A stretch of DNA of 64,000 nucleotides from JAHJQZ01 sp963675235 (GCA_963675235.2 CAXXFU010000005.1:124001-188000), one strand, 5' to 3'. Numbered from the stretch's first letter, positions 6,774 through 16,747 are shown. Program-made: numbers and translations. Notes: generated by a model from the sequence alone, not told the origin.

Positions 6774-8795
6774 TCAGGCCGTCTTGAGGGTCGCTGCGAT
6801 CGCGGTCTTGCCGAGGCCACGCTGCAGGCGTTTGGAGGCACGTTCCATGGCCTCCTTCTGCACGCGTTCGGCCAGAAGTGCCGCGAGGTGATCGGCATCG
6901 AGCGGCCGACCCCACAGGAAGCCCTGGACAAGGTCGCAATCGAGATCGCGCAACACCTTGACCTGCTCCTCGGTCTCGACGCCTTCGGCGGTGATCTTGA
7001 GATCGAGCACCTTGCCGAGCGCGACGATCGTGGCAAGGATTTCCCGCGACTTCGAACCCTGCACGGCAAGATCGGTCATGAAGGACTTGTCGACCTTGAG
7101 CTTGTCGAACGGGAAGCTCCACAGGTAGCCGAGCGAGGAATAGCCGGTGCCGAAATCATCGAGCGCGATGGACACGCCGAGATTCTTGATCTCGCGCAGC
7201 TCGCGCAGCACCTTCTCGGTATCGGTGATCAGCACGCCTTCGGTGACTTCAAGCTCGAGCCTTTTCGGCGGCAGCCCGGTCTTTTGCAGGACCTCGCGCA
7301 CGAGCTTGGGCATGTCGTGGCTCTGGAACTGCAGCGGCGACAGGTTGACCGACACCATGAGATCGTCCGGCCATTCGCGCGCTGCCAGTGCCGACTGGGT
7401 GAGAACCCACTGGCCGACCGCACCGATCAGGCCGACTTCCTCGGCAACCGGAATGAACACGGCCGGCGAAATCGGTTTGCCGTCGTCGTCGGAAAGGCGC
7501 AACAGCGCCTCGAATCCGCGCAGCATCTCGCCGTCGATGCCGTAAAGCGGCTGGTAGTGGATTTCGAACTGCTGATGGGCGAGCGCATGGCGCAGCCGCG
7601 TCTCGATGCGCTGGCGGCTCTGGCGTTCGGCTTCCATTTCCCGGTTGAAGGCCAGAACGCCACCCCGGGAGGTTTCCTTGGCATGGGCAAGCGCGATGTC
7701 GGCGGCGCGCACCAGCTCGTCGACGGTTGTACCGTCTTCGGGCGACGCCGCCGTCCCGACCGTCGCGCCGATCTGGATTTCGGTGTTCTCGATGAAGAAC
7801 GGTCGCGCCATTTCGCGGGTGATATCGTGGCCGAGCTGGTCCACGACTTCCGACGAGGACGGATTGAAAGGCTGCAGGATGGCGAACTCGTCGGCGCCGA
7901 GGCGGGCCAGGCGTTCACGCGTGCCGAGCAGGCGCCGCAGGCGCTGGGCAGTGGCCGAAAGCACCTGGTCGCCGATCGCATGTCCGAGCGTATCGTTGAT
8001 GTTCTTGAACCGGTCGAGATCGACAAAATGCACCGCGACCTCTCCGCCTCGCGGGCTGGTATTGACCAGCTTGTCATGCAGCAGCGCCGTGAAGGCCGAG
8101 CGGTTGAGCGTGCCGGTCAGGGAATCGTATTCCACGGTGTGCTTCAGCCTGTTGGTGGCGAAGCGCAACTGGCCGGTGCGCCGCAGGAACAGCAAACCTG
8201 GTAGCAGGAATGCCAACAGTACAAGTCCGAGAATCTGCATGCCCGCACGCTGAATCTCGTCACCGAGGTTGGCCCAGTTCGCAGTCTCGTCCGAGACAAC
8301 TTCCAGAACACCATAGGCTTCACCCCGGTGGAAGAGCCGCACCATGGTGTGGGCTGTAAACTTGGCCGCCCCGTCGACCGTTTCCTTTTCGGACGAGAAG
8401 TATGTCGTGTTCTCGGCAAGAATCTTCAGTGCGTTCGCGTTTGGCGCTTGCAGTTCGGGCGGAACCGGTGGCCGGAAATCGTGGCGGCTCGAGTCGATGC
8501 GCTCGATCCCGTTGAGGTCGTAGACGCTGAACTCCTCGATTGTTCCGTAGCTGTTGCGGCCCCACATGTAGGTCACGGCATCGGCAAGCTTCTGCTGCCC
8601 GGAGACAACGTGCTGGATGTTTGGGACTCGGCTGAAAAGGAATGTGCTCCAGGCACGCGCCTGAGCTTCGGCGTCGGCGCGCATCATGCTGCGCTGCGCA
8701 TCAACGGAGACAAAAAACGCCCCGATTCCGACAATCACGATTGCCGCAATCAGCGGCAGGATACCGAATGTACCCTTCTCGGCTTTGGTTTGCAT
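6774..8795 (-). CDS. membrane-anchored GGDEF-EAL cyclic-di-GMP protein
   Basis: About 673 residues. Order: membrane helix (about 11-31), periplasmic sensor region (about 32-183), second helix (about 186-205), GGDEF domain (about 220-385), EAL domain (about 400-660). The diguanylate cyclase signature is GADEF (300-304) rather than GGDEF, so cyclase activity is doubtful. The EAL domain looks intact: FEALLRL (428-434) and DDFGTGYSS are present, suggesting it works as a phosphodiesterase with a possibly regulatory GGDEF. ATG 8795 has GGGGAAGC just upstream; ATG 8819 or 8867 would lengthen it. It flanks the exopolysaccharide genes, a common regulatory pairing. Confidence 0.9.
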   Translation of the reverse strand: MQTKAEKGTFGILPLIAAIVIVGIGAFFVSVDAQRSMMRADAEAQARAWSTFLFSRVPNIQHVVSGQQKLADAVTYMWGRNSYGTIEEFSVYDLNGIERIDSSRHDFRPPVPPELQAPNANALKILAENTTYFSSEKETVDGAAKFTAHTMVRLFHRGEAYGVLEVVSDETANWANLGDEIQRAGMQILGLVLLAFLLPGLLFLRRTGQLRFATNRLKHTVEYDSLTGTLNRSAFTALLHDKLVNTSPRGGEVAVHFVDLDRFKNINDTLGHAIGDQVLSATAQRLRRLLGTRERLARLGADEFAILQPFNPSSSEVVDQLGHDITREMARPFFIENTEIQIGATVGTAASPEDGTTVDELVRAADIALAHAKETSRGGVLAFNREMEAERQSRQRIETRLRHALAHQQFEIHYQPLYGIDGEMLRGFEALLRLSDDDGKPISPAVFIPVAEEVGLIGAVGQWVLTQSALAAREWPDDLMVSVNLSPLQFQSHDMPKLVREVLQKTGLPPKRLELEVTEGVLITDTEKVLRELREIKNLGVSIALDDFGTGYSSLGYLWSFPFDKLKVDKSFMTDLAVQGSKSREILATIVALGKVLDLKITAEGVETEEQVKVLRDLDCDLVQGFLWGRPLDADHLAALLAERVQKEAMERASKRLQRGLGKTAIAATLKTA

Positions 8796-8967
8796 GCTTC
8801 CCCAACCCCATGCAGACATGCTCGGCGGTACGCTTGGCGCAAGTCCTTGGGAGGCAAATCTCGTCAAATCGAGTGGATTTGAAGTTAAGGCTCACCACAA
8901 ACTGTGGCCGGCTTTCCCGTTTTCTGTGATCCGGACCGGTTTTTTTGGGTTCGTGGTGAACAAGACG

Positions 8968-10020
8968 TTACGTGCGGCCGATGAGCGAGAAAAGCGCCGC
9001 ACAAGCATAGACAGGCATGAACCGCAGCGCCTGGAAATTGCCGTTCAACGAGATGCGCGGCAGGGCGTGAAGGGCGTTGATATGGCGGGGATAAAGGCCG
9101 CCGGGAAGCGTCGTTACCGCCGTGGCGAACCCGAGTTCGCGCGCCATCTGGTACTCGCGCGGCCCCGCGGCGATGCGCGAACCGATCGGATAGGACAGGT
9201 GGCGCGGCCGCGTTCCGAGCTGTATCTCAAGCGCGCGGACGGACTCGAGCACTTCCGAGCGCGCTCTCTGCGCTGTCAGCTTGGACAGTTCGTAATGGTG
9301 CACCGTATGCGCTCCGATGGTGCACAAGGGTTCGTCGGCGAAGACCTGCAACTCCGACCAGTCCATGATCAATGAGCGGCAGTGTTCGGCAAGGTCGAGC
9401 CCGGCGCCTGCGGCAAGCTCGCGGATCAGGGCGACGCGCGCATCCTCATCGATCTCGCGCATATGGCAATAAAGCCTGTCGAATACGGCGTGCTTCTCGG
9501 CGAGGCTTCGACATTGCAGATATTCGGTTTCCCCCTTGTCCCGGAAAGCGATCCCCTGGGACATGGCGATCACATCCTCGAGCGCCTGCCACCAGACCTC
9601 GCCGACACCATCGACGAACGCGGTCGGAACATAGAGGGTGAACGGCGCCTTGTGCTTCCTGAGGATCGGCAGGGCGTGAACGAGATTGTCGCGATAGGCA
9701 TCATCGAACGTCAGAACGACAAACGGCTTTTCCGGCGTGTTGGCGGCCATGCGCCGCAAGCCTTCGTCGAGCGTAACGATATCGAAACCGAGCGCCCTGA
9801 TGCGCGTAATGGCGCCGTCGAGGAATTTTGGGGTCACCTGCAAGATGGCGTTGGGCGAGAAATCCGCCGGCGGCTCGGGCACGACGCGATGGAGAGTGAA
9901 AATGAGCCCCCTGGCCTTGGAAAACCGTCTGACCAATCCCGGCAGGCCCGAAAAAGCCAGGGTTTCGAACGCCGCCCGGATCAGCGCATAACGCAGGCTC
10001 TTCACGCGAATAGTCCTCAT
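8968..10020 (-). CDS. polysaccharide deacetylase (NodB-fold, CE4)
   Basis: About 350 residues. The NodB motifs are visible: LTFDDAYRD (motif 1, metal-binding and catalytic aspartates), IGAHTVHH (motif 2, H-x3-H) and LSYPIGSR (motif 3). A non-catalytic segment between motifs 1 and 2 contains EVWWQALED, often seen in EPS-locus deacetylases. No cleavable signal is obvious, but there is a hydrophobic stretch near the N-terminus (LAFSGLPGLVRRF). It lies downstream of the Wzz-like gene on the same strand and probably deacetylates the locus's polymer. ATG 10020 (MRTIRVKSL) is preferred; ATG 10086 is an alternative. Neither has a clear ribosome site. Confidence 0.85.
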   Translation of the reverse strand: MRTIRVKSLRYALIRAAFETLAFSGLPGLVRRFSKARGLIFTLHRVVPEPPADFSPNAILQVTPKFLDGAITRIRALGFDIVTLDEGLRRMAANTPEKPFVVLTFDDAYRDNLVHALPILRKHKAPFTLYVPTAFVDGVGEVWWQALEDVIAMSQGIAFRDKGETEYLQCRSLAEKHAVFDRLYCHMREIDEDARVALIRELAAGAGLDLAEHCRSLIMDWSELQVFADEPLCTIGAHTVHHYELSKLTAQRARSEVLESVRALEIQLGTRPRHLSYPIGSRIAAGPREYQMARELGFATAVTTLPGGLYPRHINALHALPRISLNGNFQALRFMPVYACAALFSLIGRT

Positions 10021-10226
10021 GAATGGCTGGCGGAGAGACCCGAGCCAGTTTTGTTTCAGCCAGACCGGTCGCGCCGGAAATGGCATCAGTCCATATCATC
10101 GCACCCGGGACGACGTCTTGCCAGTTCCAGCATGCGACAACCGATAGACTTAGGCCATGCGTATTGATCCCGCCTAAACGCCACGCGGATGCTTCGATTT
10201 GACCTACGTGCCATGTCCAAGGCACC

Positions 10227-13067
10227 TCAGGCGACCTGCATATCTCCGTCTGCCGCGCTGACCACCTGAACCCGCTTGAAGCCGAGAGCACCGGCGCCGG
10301 CTTCGAAACCGGACAGGGCCGCTTCGTCGACAGGCAAGGCACTGGCCAGGAGGATGTAGCCATCGAGGCCGGCAAACACGGGCAGGCTCGAACCCGGCCC
10401 CGGCAGGCCAGTGGAAATCAGCACCACATTGTAGATGTCGGACAAGGCTTCGGCGAGCGTGACGCCCTGCGAAGAGCGCACATCGAGTTTTGGCTTCTGT
10501 CCCCAGGGCACGCGTGCCAGATGGCTGCCACGGTCGGCGTGAACGACATCGCCGAAGCTCGCCGCCCCGGCCAAGAGATCACCGAGGCCGGCAGAATTGC
10601 CGGTGCGGCCCGAAGCGGCGTCGATGGTTGCGACGCCCAGGCCGAGCGCGGCACAGGCCGCGCCGATCTGCTCGATGATGCCCGCCGAAAAAGAGGGATC
10701 GCCGAGGCCGGACACCAGCACGATACGTTCGCGTCCCGTGGCAATGGCGTTGACCAGCGGTTTCAGCGTTTCCGGCAAACGCTTCGCCTGCGGACGGTTC
10801 GGGGCTTCTCCCTCGGCGTGACGCGGGACATAGCCCGTTTCGCTGACATGGTCTGACACAGGTGCCTTGCTCACAGCAGTCGCTGTGGCCTGAGGTTCCG
10901 CAGAGGCGGCGGCTGGCACCGGCGCAGCCGAAGCAGCGGCTGCCGGCGAAGGCGCGGACGGCTCGGATGTCGCAGGCGCTTCGGGCGTCGGTGCGGGTTC
11001 AGTCACCGGCATTGATGCCAACTCGGCTGTCTCGGCCGGCGCCTCCGTTTCCGCCCCGGATTCGGCAGCGCTCCTTGCCGATTTGGCGAATATCGGCGTC
11101 GGGGCATTCGCCTTCGGCTTTTCCGGTTCGGATCGAACGCCGGCCGCGGCCATGCGCGATTCCCAATCCGGCGGCGGCGCCCAGTGCGGTCGCGCTTTCG
11201 GCACCTGCCGAGCTGGTTCGGACTCATCCGCCACGGCCGCGACCGGATCGAGCACCGCGCCCAGGCCGGTCATCGGCTCGGACAGTTGCGGCTCTTCTCC
11301 AGCACCATCCGCAGCGACAACTTCGTCCGGCCTGCTGTTCGAGGCACGCGGCACGCGATTGAGCAGGTCGGCAAAGCGCGAAACGATTCTGGTGGCGTGC
11401 ACGGGTTCGGGCTCGCTGCGCTCGTCCACCGCCTGGCTGGCAAAGACCGGTTCGCGCGCGACCTGCCCGGGAGCGGCCGGCAGCCCGGCGTCATCCGCTG
11501 CGGGATGGCGCGGCTTGGCCGGCATCCCCGGCATTGGATGCTCTTCCATCTCGTCGGATTCTACCCGGGCCGGTTCCGCTTCCGGTTCATCGTCGAGCTC
11601 ATGTGGCTCGGGCGCTTCCGGTTCGGCCATCACAACGTCTTCGTGTTCGACGTCATCCCAGTCACCGTCACCGGCGATGACGGCGCGGCCCGAGGCAAGC
11701 TCGACGAACAGGATGTAGCCGATCTGCCCGGCAAGCGAGACCACCAGAACTGCGATCAGGATCAGGCTGGTCTTTGGCGAGGCCGGCTCGTAGGACGGCG
11801 CCGCCTCGGTGACGATACGCACGTCCGGCAAGGCCGAGGTGATGTCGGTGCGCGCGGAGGCATCGCGATAGCGCACCAGGTAGTTTTCAAGCAGCTCGCG
11901 CTGCGCCTTGGCCTCGCGCTCGAGTTCGGACAGCGATACGCCATTGGTGAGATCGGTCGAGGCGGTCACCTTCAGCAGGGCAAGCTTGTCGCGCAGCGAT
12001 TGCTGGATGCCGGCCTCGATATCGGCTTCGGATTGGAGTGCGTCGGCGATGCGCCTGCCCTCGCCGGTCATCTGCTTGTCGATTTCACGGATCTGCGCCG
12101 TCACCGCCTCGACATCCGGATGGCTCGACAGCAGCCGTGCCAGCAATTCGGCCTTGCGGCCCTGCAGTTCGGATCTCTGCTGCGCCAGCGCACTGATCAC
12201 GGCCGAATCCTGCACCGCCGGCACGGAATCGATTGGCTTGCCCTGCTGGATCAGTCCGAGCAGCACCGTCGAGCGCGCCCGCGCCGTGCTTTCGCGCTCC
12301 TGGGATTGCGTGATCTGGGTGGCAATATCGGACAATTGCTGATCGACCAGAGACGACGTGCCGTCCTTGCCATTGTAGAGGTCGTTCTCTATGCGGAAAT
12401 TGGCGACGGCGGCATCGGCGGCAGCCACCTTCTCGCGCATCTTGTCGATTTCGGTCTCGAGCCATTTGCTGGCGTCCGCCGTGTCCGAAATCTCCAGCCC
12501 GGCCCTGCGGTTGACATGGGCAGCGGCGATGGCATTGGCGACCTTGGCGGCAAGCTCGGGGTTCTCGGAGCGGAACAGGATGGACACGACACGGGAATCG
12601 CGCTCCCGGATCACTGTCAGCCGCTTGTCGAGATTGGCGAGGACCGTCGCGGTGACGTCCTTGGGCGGCGGTGGCGCCTGGCCGAACAGGCCGAGCACGG
12701 TGCCGACAAGACCCGGAGAGGCGGTGCTGAGTTCAGGCACGTCCCTGAGATCGAGGCTGTCGATGACCTTGAGCAGGGTATCGCGCGACTGGACGAGCTC
12801 GACCTGGCTGGCAATCGCCATGTCGTCGCTGCTCCCGCCCGAGGACGAGGACGTATCGGTGCTGGCCTTTGTGAAAGTCGTGTCGCGCGAGCCGACCAGC
12901 AGGCTGGCCGAGGACTCGTACATCTTGGGCACGAATATCAGGGCGATATAGGTGAGCGCCATCAACGCGATGGTGACGCCGACAATGCGCCACTTGCGGC
13001 GCCACACCTCGGACAGCATCGTTCCGATATCGATCCGCGCCATTTCTGGATCGTGGGCCGCAGCCAT
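10227..13067 (-). CDS. Wzz/GumC/ExoP-like polysaccharide co-polymerase with degenerate kinase-like C-terminus
   Basis: 946 residues. Order: Wzz domain with first membrane helix near residue 35-52 (RIVGVTIALMALTYIALIF), a long periplasmic coiled-coil region, second helix (TSLILIAVLVVSLAGQIGYI), then an unusually long acidic, proline/alanine-rich cytoplasmic linker, and a C-terminal P-loop-like domain. In true BY-kinases Walker A reads like PGEGKS. Here the equivalent is VSGLGDPSFSAG, and no tyrosine cluster ends the protein. It is therefore probably a chain-length regulator without kinase activity. The start has GAGGA seven bases upstream. It is divergent from the Wza-like gene, with which it should form the export complex. 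Confidence 0.88.
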   Translation of the reverse strand: MAAAHDPEMARIDIGTMLSEVWRRKWRIVGVTIALMALTYIALIFVPKMYESSASLLVGSRDTTFTKASTDTSSSSGGSSDDMAIASQVELVQSRDTLLKVIDSLDLRDVPELSTASPGLVGTVLGLFGQAPPPPKDVTATVLANLDKRLTVIRERDSRVVSILFRSENPELAAKVANAIAAAHVNRRAGLEISDTADASKWLETEIDKMREKVAAADAAVANFRIENDLYNGKDGTSSLVDQQLSDIATQITQSQERESTARARSTVLLGLIQQGKPIDSVPAVQDSAVISALAQQRSELQGRKAELLARLLSSHPDVEAVTAQIREIDKQMTGEGRRIADALQSEADIEAGIQQSLRDKLALLKVTASTDLTNGVSLSELEREAKAQRELLENYLVRYRDASARTDITSALPDVRIVTEAAPSYEPASPKTSLILIAVLVVSLAGQIGYILFVELASGRAVIAGDGDWDDVEHEDVVMAEPEAPEPHELDDEPEAEPARVESDEMEEHPMPGMPAKPRHPAADDAGLPAAPGQVAREPVFASQAVDERSEPEPVHATRIVSRFADLLNRVPRASNSRPDEVVAADGAGEEPQLSEPMTGLGAVLDPVAAVADESEPARQVPKARPHWAPPPDWESRMAAAGVRSEPEKPKANAPTPIFAKSARSAAESGAETEAPAETAELASMPVTEPAPTPEAPATSEPSAPSPAAAASAAPVPAAASAEPQATATAVSKAPVSDHVSETGYVPRHAEGEAPNRPQAKRLPETLKPLVNAIATGRERIVLVSGLGDPSFSAGIIEQIGAACAALGLGVATIDAASGRTGNSAGLGDLLAGAASFGDVVHADRGSHLARVPWGQKPKLDVRSSQGVTLAEALSDIYNVVLISTGLPGPGSSLPVFAGLDGYILLASALPVDEAALSGFEAGAGALGFKRVQVVSAADGDMQVA

Positions 13068-13226
13068 GACCTGTCCTCGTACTCTTTTCACTCGTCCCCG
13101 TTATTTCCCCATCGTGGTAAGTATTCGGTTAAGGGCGGGCGGATAAGCCGCGCAAATTGCAAGCCTAAGGAGAAAATTAACCATGCCGTGCAAGTGATGG
13201 CATGGCGTTCCTGTCAGGACTTTTGC
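13068..13226. promoter_or_regulatory. divergent EPS promoter region
   Basis: This 159-base gap separates the leftward Wzz-like gene from the rightward Wza-like gene and must carry promoters for both halves of the EPS locus. It is AT-richer than its surroundings (for example GGAGAAAATTAACCATGC near 13170). I could not identify a specific operator with confidence. Confidence 0.45.
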
Positions 13227-13793
13227 ATGTCGTTCGGCACCTTCATCCGCGTTATCGCCGCCGTTTCACTGGCGCTGTTCCTGGCGGCCTGCACCAGCGG
13301 GCTGCACAAGTCCTACACGATCGATACCAGCGGCCCCTATCTGCTCGATACCGGCGATGTCGTGCGCGTCACGGTCTATGGCGAGGAAGACCTGTCCAAC
13401 ACCTATCGGGTCGATGACAGCGGGGTCATCTCCTTCCCGCTGACCGGGCCGATCGAAGTGCGCGGTTCGACCACGCAAACCGCCGCGGCCCGGCTAACTG
13501 CGGCTCTGGCCGCCGGTTATCTGCGCAATCCAAATGTCGCCGTCGAAGTCGCCGAATACCGGCCATTCTTCATCCAGGGCGAAGTCTCGGCGCCCGGCCA
13601 ATACGCCTTCGTTTACGGCATGACGGCGCGCGCCGCGGTCTCGACCGCCGGCGGCTACACGGAAACGGCCAACCGCGATCATGTCGTCATCTACCGCCCG
13701 CAGGCCGGCAACAGGATGGCCAAGGGCAGCGTCGATCTCGACTTCCCGGTCTTCCCGGGCGACACCATCGTTGTCGAGGACCGCTGGTTCTAG
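13227..13793 (+). CDS. Wza/ExoF-like polysaccharide export lipoprotein
   Basis: 188 residues with a lipoprotein signal peptide ending LFLAAC (lipobox). The Poly_export domain follows: YLLDTGDVVRVTVYGEEDL and DDSGVISFPLTGPI. One SLBB-type repeat follows (FIQGEVSAPGQYAFVYGMT). It is about half the size of enterobacterial Wza and lacks the C-terminal amphipathic helix that forms the outer-membrane pore. It is thus the short ExoF/GumB-type periplasmic ring component. AGGA lies eight bases upstream of ATG 13227. A longer open frame extends far upstream, antisense to the Wzz gene, and is not coding. Confidence 0.9.
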   Translation: MSFGTFIRVIAAVSLALFLAACTSGLHKSYTIDTSGPYLLDTGDVVRVTVYGEEDLSNTYRVDDSGVISFPLTGPIEVRGSTTQTAAARLTAALAAGYLRNPNVAVEVAEYRPFFIQGEVSAPGQYAFVYGMTARAAVSTAGGYTETANRDHVVIYRPQAGNRMAKGSVDLDFPVFPGDTIVVEDRWF

Positions 13794-13935
13794 TTTGCGG
13801 CGTGCACGAGCCCGAGCCTTAACCCGGCATAATCATTCGTCTGTTCTTATGGACCCGATCTGAGCCGAGACCGGCCTCCCGCGCGGACGGCCGGTGGAGG
13901 ACGCACGCTCAATCAGGAACCAGGAACACCAACCC

Positions 13936-15057
13936 ATGAAGATACTCATGGTTCTGAGGGCCCCCACAGGTGGACTGTGGCGGCACGCCGTCGATCTGGC
14001 GGAAACTCTGGCCAAGGAAGGCCGCGACGTCGGTCTTGCCATGGATGCCGGGTTTTCCGACGAGCAGACCGAACGCGGGGTCGCCCGGCTCGAACCACTG
14101 CTGACCCTGGGCATTCATCGCCTGCCCATTGCTCGCCAGCCAGGCCTCGCCGACATCTCGGCGGCCCTGAAGATCAGGCGCCTCGCCAAGGAGCTCAATG
14201 TCGATATCGTCCATGGCCATGGCGCCAAGGGCGGCGCCTATGCGCGCATGGCCGCCTATGGCGTCTCCAATCGCGTCTCCGTCTACACGCCGCACGGAGG
14301 CGTACTCAACTACAGGGTCGCAGAGTGGCAAGGCGACATGCTGCGCTTCGTCGAACGGCTGATGCTCGGCATGATCGATGCCATCGCGTTCGAGAGCGAA
14401 TTCGCCCGCAAGACCTATTTCGAAACGATCGGGACGCCGCACTGCTTGTGGGACGTCATCCACAACGGCCTGGGGCCGGAGGATTTCGCCCCCCTGCCCG
14501 ATACCGACGAGCATTTCGATTTCGCCTTCGTCGGCGAACTGCGCGAGGTCAAGGGCGTGCCGATCCTGCTCGAAGCGCTCTCGCAAACCGTCAGGCCCGA
14601 TGGCAAACCGGCAACACTGATCATGGCCGGCGGCGGCCCGGAAGATCAGCACATCCATGAGCTGGCGGACAGGCTCGAGCTTGCGGATCGCGTTCGCTTC
14701 ATCGGCGTCCGGCCGGCACGAGAAGCATTCGCCCACTCGTGTTGCGTGGTCATGCCGTCCTTCCACGAGTCACTGCCCTACGTCATCCTCGAGGCGGCAG
14801 CGACAGGGCGCCAGGTGATCGCCACCGACGTCGGCGGCGTGAAGGAAATCTTCGGCCCGTTCGCCAACCGGCTCATTCCGGCGCGAGATGTCGAGGCGCT
14901 GAAAGCTGCAATGTCGGGTTTTCTCGCCGACACCGACAAGGCGCATGAGGAAGGCCAGGAGTTGCAGAAACACGTCGCCGCACACTTCAATGTCGCCCGC
15001 ATGACGGCCGGGATCGAGGCGCTCTACGACAAGGCGCTCGCCAAGCGGCGCGGTTAG
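13936..15057 (+). CDS. GT4-family glycosyltransferase
   Basis: 373 residues with GT-B architecture. N-terminal PTGGLWRHAVDLAETLA and VDIVHGHGAKGGAYARMAA match the acceptor domain of GT4 enzymes. The donor domain has FVGELREVKGVPILLEAL and the retaining-GT signature PSFHESLPYVILEAAATG followed by ATDVGG. It probably adds a sugar to the lipid-linked repeat unit begun by the sugar transferase encoded next. I chose ATG 13936 (MKILMVLRAP); an upstream ATG at 13894 would add 14 residues with no homology features. Confidence 0.9.
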   Translation: MKILMVLRAPTGGLWRHAVDLAETLAKEGRDVGLAMDAGFSDEQTERGVARLEPLLTLGIHRLPIARQPGLADISAALKIRRLAKELNVDIVHGHGAKGGAYARMAAYGVSNRVSVYTPHGGVLNYRVAEWQGDMLRFVERLMLGMIDAIAFESEFARKTYFETIGTPHCLWDVIHNGLGPEDFAPLPDTDEHFDFAFVGELREVKGVPILLEALSQTVRPDGKPATLIMAGGGPEDQHIHELADRLELADRVRFIGVRPAREAFAHSCCVVMPSFHESLPYVILEAAATGRQVIATDVGGVKEIFGPFANRLIPARDVEALKAAMSGFLADTDKAHEEGQELQKHVAAHFNVARMTAGIEALYDKALAKRRG

Positions 15058-15226
15058 TTCCCGGGGATGATGCAAGACTGGCATGTCCTGCGTCAGGACC
15101 CTGATTCACCTTGTTTTCACCCCGTCACATCATAATTCGTTGCGGGGTGGTAAGTTGGCACAAATAGTGCAGTTTGCCGCGTTGTCTTGCCCACCAACAG
15201 AGCCGGACCAGTCACGGGGACAGGAA

Positions 15227-16747
15227 ATGTTTCGTATCGATACTCGCCAGGTCATCCTCGATCATGCCGCCGGAAATACCGTGGCCGGCGACGGTCGCTC
15301 GTTGACCAATGCCGCGCACCATATCGTCTCCCGGCCGTTCGAACGTTCCCTATCGGCGCCGGTGATCGTCGGCGTGGCACAACTGGTCGAAGCATCGCTG
15401 CTGTTCGCCATCGGCATCGCCATCTATTTCGCCTATGTCGGTGGTGGCGTCGATGCCTTCTATTTCCCGGCTACGCTCGGCGCCGTGGTTCTGGCCAACG
15501 TGCTGCTCAACACCGCACGAACCCACACCATCACCGCCTATCGCTCACGCTTTCACCAGATCGGACGTTCTCTGGCCGCCTGGTCGGTGACCTTCGTGGT
15601 CCTGCTCGGCGTGGTCTTCTTCCTGAAGATCCAGGACCAGGTCTCCCGTGTCTGGCTCGTCTCCTGGTTCGCCACCGGCGCCCTGTCGCTGATCGCCTTC
15701 CGGCTGGCGCTGCGCGCCCTTGTCTGGCACTGGACGATCACCGGCGAGATCCAGCGCCGCACCGTCATCGTTGGCGGCGGCGACGACGCAGAGGCGCTGA
15801 TCACGGCGCTCAACAACAAGGCGGGTTCCGACATCGAGGTGCTCGGCCTGTTCGATGACCGTATCGATGAACGTTCACCCGATTTTGTCGGCGGCTATCC
15901 CAAGCTCGGCAAGGTTTCCGACCTGCCCGATTTCGCTCGCAAGGCTCATGTCGACCTGGTCATCGTCTCAATGCCGCTGTCGGCGGAAAGACGCGTGCTC
16001 GACATGCTCAAGCAGCTGTGGATCCTGCCGGTCGATATCCGTCTCAGCGCCCATATGAGCAAGTTGAAATTCGCTGCCAGCGCCTATTCCTATGTCGGTG
16101 GCGTGCCGGTGTTCGATGTCGCCGACAGGCCGATCTCGGACTGGAACCTCGTTTTCAAGTGGTTGTTCGACAAGATCGTCGCGCTGACCGCGCTGGTGCT
16201 GTTGTCGCCGGTCATGGCTGTTGTCGCCATCGCCATCAAGCTCGACAGCCCCGGCCCGATCCTGTTCCGCCAGAAGCGCCATGGCTTCAACAACGAGCTG
16301 ATCGAGATCTTCAAGTTCCGCTCGATGTACACCCACTTGTCGGACGCCAACGCCTCCAAGCTCGCCACCAAGGACGACCCGCGCATCACCCCGATCGGGC
16401 GCTTCATCCGCAAGACCTCGATCGATGAGCTGCCGCAGCTGTTCAACGTGTTGAGAGGCAACCTATCCATCGTCGGTCCGCGTCCGCACGCGCTCGAGGC
16501 CAAGGCGGCCAACCAGCTCTACTACGAGGCGGTCGACGGCTATTTCGCCCGCCACCGCGTCAAGCCGGGCATCACCGGCTGGGCCCAAATCCACGGCTGG
16601 CGCGGCGAGACCGACACGATCGACAAGATCATGCAGCGGGTCAATCACGACCTCTACTACATCGAGAACTGGTCGGTGTTTCTCGACCTGTACATCGTCA
16701 TCATGACGCCGTTCTCGCTGCTGACCAAGAACGAGAACGCCTACTGA
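15227..16747 (+). CDS. polyprenyl-phosphate hexose-1-phosphate transferase (WcaJ/ExoY-type)
   Basis: 506 residues, the usual length for the undecaprenyl-phosphate glucose phosphotransferase family. N-terminal half: four to five membrane helices and a CoA-binding-like Rossmann segment (VIVGGGDDAEALI). C-terminal half: a bacterial sugar transferase domain with a membrane helix (VLLSPVMAVVAIAIKLDSPG) and the motifs LFRQKRHGFNN, KFRSMY, IDELPQLFNVLRG and LSIVGPRPHA. It starts repeat-unit synthesis on undecaprenyl phosphate. The next gene's ATG overlaps its stop (TGATG at 16745-16749), showing translational coupling to the polymerase. Confidence 0.93.
   Translation: MFRIDTRQVILDHAAGNTVAGDGRSLTNAAHHIVSRPFERSLSAPVIVGVAQLVEASLLFAIGIAIYFAYVGGGVDAFYFPATLGAVVLANVLLNTARTHTITAYRSRFHQIGRSLAAWSVTFVVLLGVVFFLKIQDQVSRVWLVSWFATGALSLIAFRLALRALVWHWTITGEIQRRTVIVGGGDDAEALITALNNKAGSDIEVLGLFDDRIDERSPDFVGGYPKLGKVSDLPDFARKAHVDLVIVSMPLSAERRVLDMLKQLWILPVDIRLSAHMSKLKFAASAYSYVGGVPVFDVADRPISDWNLVFKWLFDKIVALTALVLLSPVMAVVAIAIKLDSPGPILFRQKRHGFNNELIEIFKFRSMYTHLSDANASKLATKDDPRITPIGRFIRKTSIDELPQLFNVLRGNLSIVGPRPHALEAKAANQLYYEAVDGYFARHRVKPGITGWAQIHGWRGETDTIDKIMQRVNHDLYYIENWSVFLDLYIVIMTPFSLLTKNENAY

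Noticed and set aside
11184..13226. Long plus-strand open frame in front of the Wza-like gene
   Set aside because: It runs antisense to the Wzz-like gene and has no family features. Only the last 188 codons, starting at 13227 with a lipoprotein signal and ribosome site, look real.
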